Source: Paenibacillus aceris (GTDB lineage: Bacteria > Bacillota > Bacilli > Paenibacillales > NBRC-103111). From it: 64,000 bases of DNA. The notes under the pieces are model-generated. The model was given only the letters and a program-made list of their open reading frames with translations. It had not been told where the DNA came from and ran no database searches. Location of the stretch: positions 87,329-151,328 of the forward strand of contig NZ_JAGGKV010000017.1 of NCBI RefSeq assembly GCF_017874035.1. Direction: 5' to 3'. Made by a program: the position numbers and the translations under genes. Positions 42,156 to 51,313 of the stretch are shown piece after piece (position 1 is the first letter of the stretch; each line of letters begins with the position of its first letter).

Positions 42156-43145
42156 TTACATCGTCTGCGAAACGTTGTTGTGCGCTTGCCATAAATTGTG
42201 CAGATAAGCCAGGCTCGTTAGGAATTGCCGCTGCTCATAGGCGATGATGTCCTCTTCAGGGGCTCCCTTTTCAAAAGGCGTTCGCCAATCTCCCGTCGGC
42301 CTGGCATTTGCTTGCACGAAACGCAGCAGCCGGGCCAGCTGTGGCGCCGACCTTGGCGGATAGTCCTGCCAATAGTCATCACATAGCACTCTCGTGTGGC
42401 GTGCTTCCAGCGCTCCAAGCTCCATCGACATATTGACCTTCGGACAATATTCGGCAAAAACATCGAACAAAGCCGGAAAATCTACAACGCCTTGACCTAA
42501 CGGGCAGCGCACGAGGCGATAACCTTCCTCGCTTAAGTAGGTCCAGTAGTCCTTCAAATGCACATGCTTAAGGTGCGGTCCGAGCCTTCTTGCAAAATCG
42601 ACCGGTTCCTCCGCCGTCGCTAGCGGGTTGCCGGTATCCAGCGTGATGCCGAAGTTTGGCGAACCGATCTCCTTACAGAGCCAAAGCAGCTCTTCAGAAG
42701 CCAAATCCTGGTGATTCTCGACCGCCAGCGTGACGCCTGCCTGCTCTGCTGCCCTTGCCGCCTCTCCCAACCCGGATAACACTTCCTGCAAAAAAGACGT
42801 CCACCTTCCCGCCATTCTGCGCCGGTCTCCGCCAAAGTCCGCTCCGCCCACGACTGTACGCACGGTGGTCGCACCCAATCTCACCGCGGCTTCTACTGCT
42901 TCCTTAAGCGGCTTCGGGTCATAGCCCCCTGAGGCCACAACAAGATATTGCCCCCGAGTCTGAGCTTTACGGGCCACAGCCGCGACATCCTCCCCCTCAA
43001 GGAGCGAGAGTGGAAGCTCGATGCCTTGGAGCCCATACTGGGTCGCCTGTTCCAGCAGTTGAGACGCCGTAATGCGCGGTCGTGTCGAGCGAGGATGAAT
43101 GCCCATCATAAACGTAGTGCCATATACAGCAAGACCGAGTTTCAT
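42156..43145 (-). CDS. Sugar phosphate isomerase/epimerase (TIM barrel)
   Basis: A 329-residue xylose-isomerase-like TIM barrel. Metal-ligand-type positions are seen in TLAVENHQD, FGITLDTGNP, HLKHVHLKDYW and VNMSMELGALE. It is unrelated in close detail to the isomerase at 3219. It lies within the catabolic operon between two SDR genes. GAGAGGTAA precedes the ATG. It may isomerise or epimerise a keto-sugar made by the dehydrogenases (inference). Confidence 0.87.
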   Translation of the reverse strand: MKLGLAVYGTTFMMGIHPRSTRPRITASQLLEQATQYGLQGIELPLSLLEGEDVAAVARKAQTRGQYLVVASGGYDPKPLKEAVEAAVRLGATTVRTVVGGADFGGDRRRMAGRWTSFLQEVLSGLGEAARAAEQAGVTLAVENHQDLASEELLWLCKEIGSPNFGITLDTGNPLATAEEPVDFARRLGPHLKHVHLKDYWTYLSEEGYRLVRCPLGQGVVDFPALFDVFAEYCPKVNMSMELGALEARHTRVLCDDYWQDYPPRSAPQLARLLRFVQANARPTGDWRTPFEKGAPEEDIIAYEQRQFLTSLAYLHNLWQAHNNVSQTM

Positions 43146-43223
43146 GTGTGTTTACCTCTCCCTTCGATATTGGGCTTATTGGATGTCGGAGATACCGGAG
43201 ATGCCGGAGTTTACGCCAGCCGC

Positions 43224-43997
43224 TTATCTCGCCGTCCAGCCGCCATCCACGACCATCGAAGCTCCTGTCATGAAGCTGGAAGCCTCGGATGCCATGTAAA
43301 TAATGGCGCCGATGATTTCCTCAGGCTTGCCCCAGCGCCCCAGTGCAATATTATCTATGAAAAAGCGGTTTGCCTCCGGGTTGTTCATCACGACCGTGTT
43401 CAACTCCGTCGCAATCGGCCCGGGGCATAGCGCATTCACCGTGATGTTATAGGGCGCCCATTCCAGCGCAAGCACCTTCGTTAGCTGAATGAGGCCGCCT
43501 TTGCTGGAGCAGTAAGCGCCTCTCTCCGGCAGCGCGATGCTCCCCAGCATGGAGGACATGTTGATGACCCTGCCGTAACGCTGGCTTTTCATCGTTTTGG
43601 CGACAGCCCTCGCGCACAGATACGGCGCTTTTAAGTTCGTATTCTGAACGAGATCCCAACTCGCTTCGTCGAAGTCCTCGATCGGCTTCCGAACGTTGAT
43701 CCCGGCATTATTGATCAAAATATCAATCCGCCCAAACGCCTGGACGGATGCCGCAACCATCGCCTCGATCTGCTCGGCTTGCGTGACATCCGCCGCTAGG
43801 CCAAGCGCGCGTCTGCCGGTTGACTTCGCAATGGCATGCGCCGCCGTTTCCGCCTTCTCCTTGTCGCGGCTCGTCACGATGACGTCGGCTCCGGCTTCAG
43901 CCAGCGCCTGCGCCATGACATAGCCAAGCCCTCGCGTCCCGCCGGTAATTAAGGCAACACGGCCATCTAGTTTGAAAAGATCCAAACTCAAGCTCAT
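43224..43997 (-). CDS. Short-chain dehydrogenase/reductase 3 (gluconate 5-dehydrogenase-like)
   Basis: A 257-residue classical SDR with TGGTRGLG near residues 18-25, NNAGINVRKPIEDF, and the YCSSK active site. The NAGINVRKP-type segment and overall pattern are reminiscent of gluconate 5-dehydrogenase or 2-deoxy-gluconate dehydrogenase enzymes. It overlaps the alcohol dehydrogenase gene by four bases (ATGA), so the two are translated together and probably act in successive steps. Confidence 0.88.
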   Translation of the reverse strand: MSLSLDLFKLDGRVALITGGTRGLGYVMAQALAEAGADVIVTSRDKEKAETAAHAIAKSTGRRALGLAADVTQAEQIEAMVAASVQAFGRIDILINNAGINVRKPIEDFDEASWDLVQNTNLKAPYLCARAVAKTMKSQRYGRVINMSSMLGSIALPERGAYCSSKGGLIQLTKVLALEWAPYNITVNALCPGPIATELNTVVMNNPEANRFFIDNIALGRWGKPEEIIGAIIYMASEASSFMTGASMVVDGGWTAR

Positions 43998-45022
43998 CGA
44001 ACAGATTCCCCTTTCTCATCCAGCGTTAATAAGATTTTGGCGGTTTTCCCCGGATCTTTGATGAGCGTCTCAAAGCAAGCGCCTCCGCTTTCAAGCGGAG
44101 CAAGCTTCGTCCACGGCTCCAGGCTAACGCGCCCTTCGCTAATCCATTGAAGCGCCGTCTCAAAGTCATCGGAATGGTAGGCGAAAGCCCCCGTCATCTG
44201 GATCTCGCTGCGAATAATTTTATTGATCGGAAGGCGGCTGGATTCCTCGTGCAAGCCTGTGAAAATAACCCGGCCCCCCGGCCTCACGGACTCTACGCTG
44301 ACTTGGCGGGTAATCTCCATGCCGACAGCATCAATGGCCGCATCAAAGGGCTGTTCGGCCGCGAGGCTGCTTACGCTTGTTGCCGTCACCGCTCCCAGTT
44401 CCTTCGCGATTTCAAGACGCTGTTCATTGATATCAACGATTACGATATGCTGCAAGCCGTATACCTTAGCTGCCTGCAGAGCCAGAAGGCCGATTGGACC
44501 GGCTCCCATAATCAAAAGCCGATCCGTCGGCAGCGGCCTGAGCAGCTTGCATATGTGCACCGCGCAGGCAAAAGGCTCTGCGTAAGCGCCTTCATCAAAC
44601 GAAACGTGATCGTCCAGCCGATACACGTTCTTATCTGCAATCGCGACGTATTCCGCGAATGCTCCCGGACGGTGCGCCCCAATTAATTGGCGCTCCGGAC
44701 ACAGCTGCGCAGCCCCTGTTGTACAGGCGCGGCAGCGGCCGCAGGAGACGAGCGGATTGGCCGTCACGCGGTCCCCTCGGCGGAATCGCCCGTCCCCGCT
44801 CCCGTCCCCGCCATTTCCAACTTGCTCCACGATTCCGGAGAATTCGTGCCCCATAATGAGCGGCGGCTTGCGGAGGGAATTATGTCCCAAATAGCCGCTT
44901 AATTCAGAGCCGCATATGCCGGCGCGCTCCACGCGAATCAGCACTTCATCCGGCCCTGGGATCGGCTTCGCCACCTCCCTCATCACCATGATGCTGGGCC
45001 CTTCATAGACTAAAGCTTTCAT
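43994..45022 (-). CDS. Zinc-dependent alcohol/sugar dehydrogenase (MDR family)
   Basis: A 342-residue medium-chain dehydrogenase. Catalytic zinc ligands are C37 in GICGSE and the GHEFSG histidine and glutamate. The structural zinc loop is CGRCRACTTGAAQLC. The Rossmann motif is GAGPIGLLALQ, with an acidic residue in VIVDINEQR indicating NAD. It belongs with sorbitol, threonine and galactitol-phosphate dehydrogenases. It is encoded between the dehydratase gene (44 bases upstream) and SDR 3. Confidence 0.9.
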   Translation of the reverse strand: MKALVYEGPSIMVMREVAKPIPGPDEVLIRVERAGICGSELSGYLGHNSLRKPPLIMGHEFSGIVEQVGNGGDGSGDGRFRRGDRVTANPLVSCGRCRACTTGAAQLCPERQLIGAHRPGAFAEYVAIADKNVYRLDDHVSFDEGAYAEPFACAVHICKLLRPLPTDRLLIMGAGPIGLLALQAAKVYGLQHIVIVDINEQRLEIAKELGAVTATSVSSLAAEQPFDAAIDAVGMEITRQVSVESVRPGGRVIFTGLHEESSRLPINKIIRSEIQMTGAFAYHSDDFETALQWISEGRVSLEPWTKLAPLESGGACFETLIKDPGKTAKILLTLDEKGESVR

Positions 45023-45066
45023 GCTATGCTCATCCTCTCCTCAGCCAAATGCTTCTCTTCGCTCAC

Positions 45067-46212
45067 TCAGTGCTTCTCGCGCTTCTCCCAGCCCTGCTTA
45101 AATAACGGAAGCCAGTGACCGGGATCATAAGGGTGCTTCGCAATCTCCTCTAAGTTAAGGTCAATGCCCAAACCTGGGCCCTCCGGCGGGAGCAGATATC
45201 CGCGATTAACTTTGAGCGGAGGCGTAAGCAGCTCCTCTTCCCAAGGCTCATTAAATTCATCGAAAATTTCATGGATGAAGAAATTCGGTGTTGCCATATT
45301 CAAATGCGAGCACACCACGGAGCAAATCGGGCCTTGAGCGCTATGCGGAGCCGTAACCCCGCCATGCGCATGCACCATGCCGCATATTTGCTTGGAGGCT
45401 GAGATGCCGAGATACTGCGGCTCCAACTGAATGATGTGTACCGCGTCATGCTTTAGCAGCTCAGCGAATTGTTCGCGGTTGTAATAGTCCTCTCCGCACG
45501 CAATAGGCACCGGACTGCGCTTCGCGACCTCAACCATGGAGGAAATCCGCTGCGGAGGCACAGGCGCTTCAAACCATGTTGGCTCATAGGGCATCATCGC
45601 CTCTGCAAATTGAAGTGCTGTATGTACACTGAAGCGGTTATGCCCCTCAATGAGAATATCAACTTCAGGACCGACCGCTTCGCGAACCGCCGCGATAATC
45701 TCAAGGCCAATCTGAAAATCCTTCCTTTCCACGGTGCGCCAAGCGTTGCCGAAAGGGTCAAACTTCAGAGCTGTATAGCCTCTGGCCACGACGTCCTTCG
45801 CTTTCTCATGAAAGCTTTGCGGATCTCGCGGCCCCCGGTACCAACCGTTGGCATAGCAGCGGAGCTTCTCGTGACATTTGCCGCCCAGCAGCTTATACAG
45901 CGGCTGCCCTGCTTCCTTGCCGATAATATCCCAGCAAGCGGTTTCAATTGCAGCCAGCGCCGAGCCCTGAATTTGACCGCCGTCCGAGTACACATCACGC
46001 GTCATTTTTAACGTAATGGTTTCCACATCATGCACATCCATCCCGAGATACAGATGCTTCAGCTCATGAATCGCTGCTTCCACCGTTTTGGCAAATCCGT
46101 TCAGGGTGCCTTCCCCAATGCCATAAATGCCTTCATTCGTATGCAGTTTGACGAAAAGCCAGTTCTTCCATGAGTTTCCAACGATGAAAGTCTCCACATT
46201 CGTAATGATCAT
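45067..46212 (-). CDS. Mandelate racemase/muconate lactonizing family sugar-acid dehydratase
   Basis: A 381-residue enolase-superfamily enzyme with the N-terminal cap domain and C-terminal barrel. Metal and acid-base positions are visible as KFDPFG (KxD base), LIEGHNRF, WFEAPVPP, ACGEDYY and APHSAQG (histidine base). This pattern fits the galactonate or related sugar-acid dehydratase group. It is the first gene of the catabolic operon, directly behind the promoter at 46258-46286. It would dehydrate an aldonic acid made by the dehydrogenases. The required 2-keto-3-deoxy-sugar kinase and aldolase are not in the window. Confidence 0.88.
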   Translation of the reverse strand: MIITNVETFIVGNSWKNWLFVKLHTNEGIYGIGEGTLNGFAKTVEAAIHELKHLYLGMDVHDVETITLKMTRDVYSDGGQIQGSALAAIETACWDIIGKEAGQPLYKLLGGKCHEKLRCYANGWYRGPRDPQSFHEKAKDVVARGYTALKFDPFGNAWRTVERKDFQIGLEIIAAVREAVGPEVDILIEGHNRFSVHTALQFAEAMMPYEPTWFEAPVPPQRISSMVEVAKRSPVPIACGEDYYNREQFAELLKHDAVHIIQLEPQYLGISASKQICGMVHAHGGVTAPHSAQGPICSVVCSHLNMATPNFFIHEIFDEFNEPWEEELLTPPLKVNRGYLLPPEGPGLGIDLNLEEIAKHPYDPGHWLPLFKQGWEKREKH

Positions 46213-46257
46213 GCCGCTACCTGTCCTTTCACATTTCTAAATTAGAAAAGTAACCGT

Positions 46258-46286
46258 ATTACAAGCTTTCATATGCATTGTAACAA
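46258..46286 (-). promoter_or_regulatory. Promoter of the catabolic operon
   Basis: Leftward TTGTTA (46286-46281) and TGTAAT (46263-46258) with a 17-base spacer, about 45 bases before the dehydratase ATG. Confidence 0.6.
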
Positions 46287-46346
46287 ATACAATTGCTCTG
46301 ATATTTGCCCAAAGGAGAAAACATGTTGGACTTTTCCGATAAACGC

Positions 46347-46387
46347 AAAAGAAGAAGGCTGCTTGGCTGCAAGCCCTCTTCTTTTAT
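46347..46387 (-). terminator. Intrinsic terminator downstream of SDR 4
   Basis: AAAAGAAGA-GGCT/AGCC-TCTTCTTTT hairpin between the SDR 4 stop at 46449 and the catabolic promoter. It is nearly symmetrical and may work in both directions. Confidence 0.75.
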
Positions 46388-46448
46388 TGTTGCTTTACTG
46401 GTCATAGCCACATATGCTGAAGACCCTCTATAGCGGTGGGCGCCACCC

Positions 46449-47189
46449 TTATACCATGCCGCCGTTTATGCGGATCGTTTGGCCTGTGATCCAACGCGAC
46501 TCCTCGCTTGCCAGAAACAGCACAGCGCCTGCGATATCGTCGGGTTCCCCCAGACGCCCGAACGCATTCATATTTTTGATGCCTTGAACCTGTTCCTCCG
46601 ATTTTCCGATGGTGAAAAGCTCCGTATTTACCGGTCCAGGCGCTACCGCGTTAATTGTAATGCCCGCCGGGCCCAATTCTTTGGCAAGCTGACGTGTAAA
46701 TTGTTCAACAGCTCCCTTAGTGCCTGCATAGACACTGTAAGCCGGAAACATCATTCCCGCTACGGATGTGGAAAAATTAATAATACGGCCACCCTTATTC
46801 ATATGCTTAAGCGCCTGCTGACAAGCAAAATAAGTCCCCTTTACATTAACCGCAAACTGTTTGTCAAAGTCGTCTTCCGTCATGGCCGCTAGCGGTTTTG
46901 TAATCATAATGCCTGCGTTATTCACGAGAATATCGATTTGTCCAAACGCTGCCAGCGTTTTCTCAAAAAGCATCTCAATTTCGGCTACTTGACCGATATC
47001 TGCCTGAACAGCCAATGCTTCCCCGCTGTTTTGCTTAATGCCCGCGACAACTTCTTCCGCTTTAGCCGGATTGCTGGCGAAATTAATGACGACCTTCGCG
47101 CCGTGTTGGGCAAGCAGTTCCGCTATTTCTCTCCCGATCCCTCTGGATGCTCCAGTTACGATTGCCACTTTCCCGGATAAATTATACAT
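46449..47189 (-). CDS. Short-chain dehydrogenase/reductase 4 (FabG-like)
   Basis: A 246-residue classical SDR with TGASRGIG, NNAGIMITKP, ISFSTS-like serine region (IINFSTSVAG) and YAGTK. Residue N36-F37 in VINFASN after the second strand suggests NADP preference. It has its own terminator and lies downstream of a TetR gene. A strong palindrome in the intergenic region suggests control by that regulator. It is separate from the sugar operon and more likely part of a detoxification module. Confidence 0.88.
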   Translation of the reverse strand: MYNLSGKVAIVTGASRGIGREIAELLAQHGAKVVINFASNPAKAEEVVAGIKQNSGEALAVQADIGQVAEIEMLFEKTLAAFGQIDILVNNAGIMITKPLAAMTEDDFDKQFAVNVKGTYFACQQALKHMNKGGRIINFSTSVAGMMFPAYSVYAGTKGAVEQFTRQLAKELGPAGITINAVAPGPVNTELFTIGKSEEQVQGIKNMNAFGRLGEPDDIAGAVLFLASEESRWITGQTIRINGGMV

Positions 47190-47249
47190 GCGATAACTCC
47201 TCCTTCTAACATCAAGTTCAGCTTATGAGTCCTATTATAGGCACCGGGA

Positions 47250-47286
47250 TGACAAATTACAAGTGACAAATTTTAATTTTTGTCAC
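47250..47286. promoter_or_regulatory. Palindromic TetR-type operator
   Basis: GTGACAAA at 47263-47270 and TTTGTCAC at 47279-47286 form a perfect inverted repeat with an eight-base AT spacer. An extra TGACAAATT half-site lies at 47250-47258. It is located about 75 bases upstream of the SDR 4 start. A degenerate version (GTGTCAATG...TTTTGTCAT, 48081-48105) precedes the first TetR gene, consistent with autoregulation. Confidence 0.6.
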
Positions 47287-47347
47287 TAACGAACTGTTGT
47301 ACAGTATCTGAGGCCGATTTTCTTGTTATGCGTCCTTAATAAACTGA

Positions 47348-47393
47348 AAGAGAACAAGAGCGTCCTATTTAAAACAGACGGTCTTGTTCTCTT
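47348..47393 (-). terminator. Intrinsic terminator after the TetR gene at 47428
   Basis: AGAGAACAAGA/TCTTGTTCTCT arms of 11 bases with a loop containing a short GTC/GAC pairing. It lies 35 bases past the TetR stop. Confidence 0.8.
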
Positions 47394-47427
47394 AGTTGGC
47401 TCGGATAATGGCTTGAAACTGACCTCT

Positions 47428-48021
47428 CTACTTCCCTCCTGCGATCCCCGTAAGAATTAAATCCCACACCAAATCAAACTCTTGATCAATCGTTGCAGAG
47501 GACCACTCATAGGCATAAGCCGGGTGGTGAAATCTTGACGTAGCCATAAAAATAGCCTTGGCCATGGCCTCGGGTTGACCGGAACGAAATTCGCGCGTGC
47601 GAACCCCGGCCTCAATGATATGCGTCATTTGTTGAATCAGAAGTTGAACATGCTCCGTAATCATGTCAACGGCTTCTAGGGTAACCGCCGAATACATCCC
47701 AAACATTTCCGGATCTTCAATGACGCTCTTCCTCTTGCTGTCGATCAGCGCTTGGAGCCATGACCGCAACCGCTGCGCAGCAGAGCCACCCGATTGGTTG
47801 GCCTTTTCCTGCAGGGGGCCAGCAATCCTAAGCAGCCACCGCTCGGTTACGGCTTCTCGCAAAGCCGCTTTGCTCGGAAAATGCCGATACAGCGTGCCAT
47901 GACTGACTTGCAGCGCTTTGGCGACATCGACGACAGAAGTTTTCTCCGGGCCATAACGACGGAGAACTTGTTCCGCAGCTTCCAGAATTGCTTCTTTTGT
48001 TAAAGGTTGATCATTAGCCAT
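47428..48021 (-). CDS. TetR family transcriptional regulator 1
   Basis: A 197-residue repressor. The N-terminal helix-turn-helix reads TSVVDVAKALQVSHGTLYRHFPSKAALREAV (residues 28-58 or so). The rest is the helical ligand-binding and dimer domain. It is encoded directly upstream of SDR 4 on the same strand. GTGACAAA-type palindromes lie before both genes, so it probably represses itself and SDR 4 (inference). Confidence 0.9.
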   Translation of the reverse strand: MANDQPLTKEAILEAAEQVLRRYGPEKTSVVDVAKALQVSHGTLYRHFPSKAALREAVTERWLLRIAGPLQEKANQSGGSAAQRLRSWLQALIDSKRKSVIEDPEMFGMYSAVTLEAVDMITEHVQLLIQQMTHIIEAGVRTREFRSGQPEAMAKAIFMATSRFHHPAYAYEWSSATIDQEFDLVWDLILTGIAGGK

Positions 48022-48109
48022 GTGGCGGTCTTCTCCCTAAGTATGATTCTCATCATAGCACAAGGAATGAACCGTCATAAAGTGTCAATGATGTGATTTT
48101 GTCATTCGT

Positions 48110-48685
48110 CTAATCCAATACGGACATTGTTATGTCCACGATGCCTTGCAGCTTCTCCCTGTTGTCCGTGGTTTTCACCAATACCCTTAATCCAAGCAAG
48201 GCATTGTTTAGAAACTGCGAAAGCTTTTGGGCATCGCGCCCCCCGCCTATTTCCCCCGATTTCAGACCGAGTTCAACAAGCTCCTGGAATTTAGCTTCCG
48301 TTTTGCCAAAGCTCTGATTGACCTTAGCCGCGGCTTCTTCATCATGAACAGCAAGCTCTACAGCTGTGTTAACCATTAAACACCCTCTGGGACTCTGTTC
48401 TTTTTTCCGGATCGTTCGTTCAAAAATATGTCTAATCGCCTGCTTCGCCGAAGGAAGACCATCTGCACTATGATGAATAGGAGTAACAACCAGCTCATCA
48501 TATCGGTCTATGACTTGCATAAATAATTCATGCTTGTCTCCGAAGGTATCATAGATGCTTCTTCGATGGACCCCCATTTGAGTGACTAAATCCTGCATGG
48601 ATGTTTTTTCATAGCCTTTTTCCCAGAATACATCCATGGCTTTGCCCAGCACGGTATGGACTTCAAACTCTTTGTTTCTGGCCAT
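48110..48685 (-). CDS. TetR family transcriptional regulator 2
   Basis: A 191-residue repressor with the helix-turn-helix TSMQDLVTQMGVHRRSIYDTFGDKHELF. The C-terminal half (GCLMVNTAVELAVHDEEAAAKV) matches the group that includes YxaF and LmrA-like regulators of flavin oxidoreductases and drug exporters. It lies 50 bases after the old yellow enzyme gene on the same strand, so it is likely the regulator of that gene and of the MFS exporter upstream. Confidence 0.9.
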   Translation of the reverse strand: MARNKEFEVHTVLGKAMDVFWEKGYEKTSMQDLVTQMGVHRRSIYDTFGDKHELFMQVIDRYDELVVTPIHHSADGLPSAKQAIRHIFERTIRKKEQSPRGCLMVNTAVELAVHDEEAAAKVNQSFGKTEAKFQELVELGLKSGEIGGGRDAQKLSQFLNNALLGLRVLVKTTDNREKLQGIVDITMSVLD

Positions 48686-48735
48686 ACGCTCCCCCTCATA
48701 CAGAGATTAGTACAGCATTCTGATCATCTTGCCAA

Positions 48736-49839
48736 CTAAAACAGGCTGGTCAAACGATCCGACGTGTACGGAACGAGCTCGTTGTCCCGACCGTCGCGAA
48801 TCTTTGCCGCCCATGCCGGGTCTGCCAAGAGGGCGCGACCGATCGCGGCCAGGTCAAACTCCTCTCGGGCAAGACGCCCCACCAATTCGTCGATCAATTC
48901 GTGTTCATCTTGCGTATCGAATGGCTCAGATTCAAGTCCTACGGAACCGGCAGTAATGGTGGGCTTGCCTGTCAGCTTCTTGGTCCAGCCGGCAAGATTC
49001 AGCTCTGAACCGGGGAATTCCGGTTCCCAGAATTGGCGGGTTGAGCAGTCGAACATATCCACGCCCGCTTCCACCAGCGGTGCCAGAAATTGAGACAGCT
49101 CCTCAGGCGTTTTGGCCAGTTTGGCGTCATAGGACCCTATTTTCCACTGAGAGAATCGCAGAATAATCGGGAAATCCGTTCCAACCGCTTGGCGGCAGGC
49201 CTCGATAATCTCAACGGCAAATCGAGTTCGCGAGACGAGGTCTCCTCCATAGTGGTCTGTCCGTTGATTCGTTTTCTCCCAGAAAAACTGATCGATCAAA
49301 TAACCGTGTGCGCCATGCAGCTCAATGCCATCGAAGCCGAGCCGCTTTGCGTTCGCAGCGCTTTCCGCATAAGCCTTAATGACGTCGGCAATCTCCGCCT
49401 CCGTCATGGGCTCGCCAGCTTTTTCTCCCATTAGATCAATACCCGAAGGGGAGATGGACGGCGCTTCCAGATTCGGCTCAGAGCGAGTCCTCCTAGTGAT
49501 CCCTACGTGCCAAAGTTGGGGAACAATTTTACCGCCGGCATTATGCACTTCTTTGACAACATGAGCCCAGCCATTCAGCGCAGCTTCTCCATGAAAATTC
49601 GGGATGTTAGGGTCACCTGTTGCGGCAGGATGGTCGATAACGGCGCCTTCTGTCACGATTAGACCGATCCCGTTTTCAGCCCGTCTGCGGTAATAAGCGG
49701 CAACATCCGCTCCAGGCACTCCATTTGGAGAAAAACTTCTTGTCATAGAAGCCATTACAATACGATTGGATAAGGACAGCTGATTTAGCGTAAATGGTTG
49801 AAACAGCGGTTGAACAGAAAGCTTGTGACTGATACTCAT
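48736..49839 (-). CDS. Old yellow enzyme family NADH:flavin oxidoreductase
   Basis: A 367-residue FMN-dependent TIM-barrel ene-reductase. Hallmarks are LSNRIVMASMTR, PQLWHVGI, the substrate-binding FDGIELHGAHGYLIDQFFW, and the phosphate-binding ITAGSVG with AIGRALLADPAW. The paired histidine and asparagine region fits the class containing xenobiotic and N-ethylmaleimide reductases. The family reduces activated alkenes, nitro compounds and nitrate esters. It lies between an MFS exporter and a TetR gene, which suggests electrophile defence. Confidence 0.9.
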   Translation of the reverse strand: MSISHKLSVQPLFQPFTLNQLSLSNRIVMASMTRSFSPNGVPGADVAAYYRRRAENGIGLIVTEGAVIDHPAATGDPNIPNFHGEAALNGWAHVVKEVHNAGGKIVPQLWHVGITRRTRSEPNLEAPSISPSGIDLMGEKAGEPMTEAEIADVIKAYAESAANAKRLGFDGIELHGAHGYLIDQFFWEKTNQRTDHYGGDLVSRTRFAVEIIEACRQAVGTDFPIILRFSQWKIGSYDAKLAKTPEELSQFLAPLVEAGVDMFDCSTRQFWEPEFPGSELNLAGWTKKLTGKPTITAGSVGLESEPFDTQDEHELIDELVGRLAREEFDLAAIGRALLADPAWAAKIRDGRDNELVPYTSDRLTSLF

Positions 49840-49909
49840 GGCATTCCCTCCATATTTCGTGCTTCATCATGTTACTGTTACCTTTTCCTTAGTTTTACCT
49901 AATTATTTG

Positions 49910-51181
49910 TTAAACTGCCGATGCTGCAGCTGACGCCTTGCTGCTGCGAATTCTCAGCGCCACAATCGCTGCAAGCAAACATACGAAGCCCGCGGCTACA
50001 AATGGCACTGTATAGCTGCCAAGCATTTCACGCAGGAAGCCTGCACCATAAGCGGCCGTAGAAGCGCCGGCTTGGTGAGCAACCAGAATCCAACCGAAAA
50101 TCATGCCCGCTTTCTCTCTGCCGAACGTGTCGGAAGTTAGCTTCGCTGTCGGCGGAACGGTTGCGATCCAGTCCAACCCGTAAAAGACCGCGAATATCGT
50201 AAGCTGCGTATACCCGGTACCCAATGCGTAAGGGAGGAAAATCAGCGATAAGCCGCGCAGCCCGTAATACCAGAACAGCAGCCATCTGCTATCGAAGCGA
50301 TCCGACAGCCATCCGGAAAATGTCGTCCCTACAAGATCAAATATTCCCATCAGCGCAAGCAGACCTGCAGCAGTAACAATTGGGATATTGCTATCCCCAC
50401 AAGCTGCAATCAGATGCGTACCGATCAAGCCGTTTGTTGAAAAGCCACAGAAGAAGAAGGTACCTGCTAAAAGCCAGAACGTCCCGCTTCGCATCACTGA
50501 AACTAGCGTACGAATCGGGGTAAGCAGCAAATTCCCTTGGAACGGTGCCGGTTTAACGATCTCCGTTGAGCCCAGGGGTGCCGCCCCAACATCATACGGA
50601 TGATTTCTCATCCAGATTGCAATGACTGGCAGCATGATAAGAAGTGCCGCCATAATGACGTAAACGGCATTGCGCCAGCCATTCTCACTCGTAATCTTGG
50701 CAAGCAATGGAAGGAAAAGAAGCTGTCCAGTCGCCGCACTGGCTGTCAGCAAGCCTATGACCAAACCTTTGTGTTTCACGAACCAACGGTTCGCAACAGT
50801 TACCCCTAGCACATTGGCCAACGCCCCGGTGCTAAGACCGCCTAATACGCCCCACAACAGCATAAGCTGCCATACTGCGGTAATGAACGGCGTAAGTCCT
50901 AAGGATAGGAGCATCAGGAATATCGCGGAGACCATCGTTCGGCGAACACCGAATTTGGCCAGCATGGCTGCCGAGAACGGACCAATTAACCCATACAGTA
51001 GAATGCGAATGGAAATAACGCCGGATATTGCGGCCCGGGTCCAGCCGAATTCCTTTTCCAGAGATTGAATTAAAACACTAGGAAAAGAACTGATCCCAGC
51101 GGAGATCAACAGCGTTAGAAACACAATGCCTATAACAATCCAACCGTAATAAAATTTGGAGAGTTTTCTTTCTTTCATCAC
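49910..51181 (-). CDS. Major facilitator superfamily transporter
   Basis: A 423-residue polytopic protein with twelve predicted helices in two halves joined by a loop around residue 200. It contains the MFS signature-like GWLSDRFDSRWLLF in the second half and GWTRAAISGVISIR early on, close to the oxalate/monocarboxylate branch. A perfect 14-base palindrome just upstream (51205-51218) is a likely repressor site. The gene begins the series MFS, ene-reductase, TetR 2, TetR 1. The substrate is unknown. Confidence 0.88.
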   Translation of the reverse strand: MMKERKLSKFYYGWIVIGIVFLTLLISAGISSFPSVLIQSLEKEFGWTRAAISGVISIRILLYGLIGPFSAAMLAKFGVRRTMVSAIFLMLLSLGLTPFITAVWQLMLLWGVLGGLSTGALANVLGVTVANRWFVKHKGLVIGLLTASAATGQLLFLPLLAKITSENGWRNAVYVIMAALLIMLPVIAIWMRNHPYDVGAAPLGSTEIVKPAPFQGNLLLTPIRTLVSVMRSGTFWLLAGTFFFCGFSTNGLIGTHLIAACGDSNIPIVTAAGLLALMGIFDLVGTTFSGWLSDRFDSRWLLFWYYGLRGLSLIFLPYALGTGYTQLTIFAVFYGLDWIATVPPTAKLTSDTFGREKAGMIFGWILVAHQAGASTAAYGAGFLREMLGSYTVPFVAAGFVCLLAAIVALRIRSSKASAAASAV

Positions 51182-51204
51182 TTCATCCCGCCCTTCTTCT
51201 TTTA

Positions 51205-51218
51205 AGAATGATCATTCT
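51205..51218. promoter_or_regulatory. Perfect 14-bp palindrome upstream of the MFS gene
   Basis: AGAATGATCATTCT, a perfect palindrome about 24 bases before the start codon. A related TGATCAT core is present near 48721 beside the TetR 2 gene. The pattern is typical of TetR-family operators. Confidence 0.55.
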
Positions 51219-51313
51219 CAAATATAAAACGTATATTACACTATGCCCTTCAGCATTGTCAATGAAAAAAGAACATCCCAACGAGTTTTCCTCGTTGAAG
51301 ATGTCCTTCCTTT

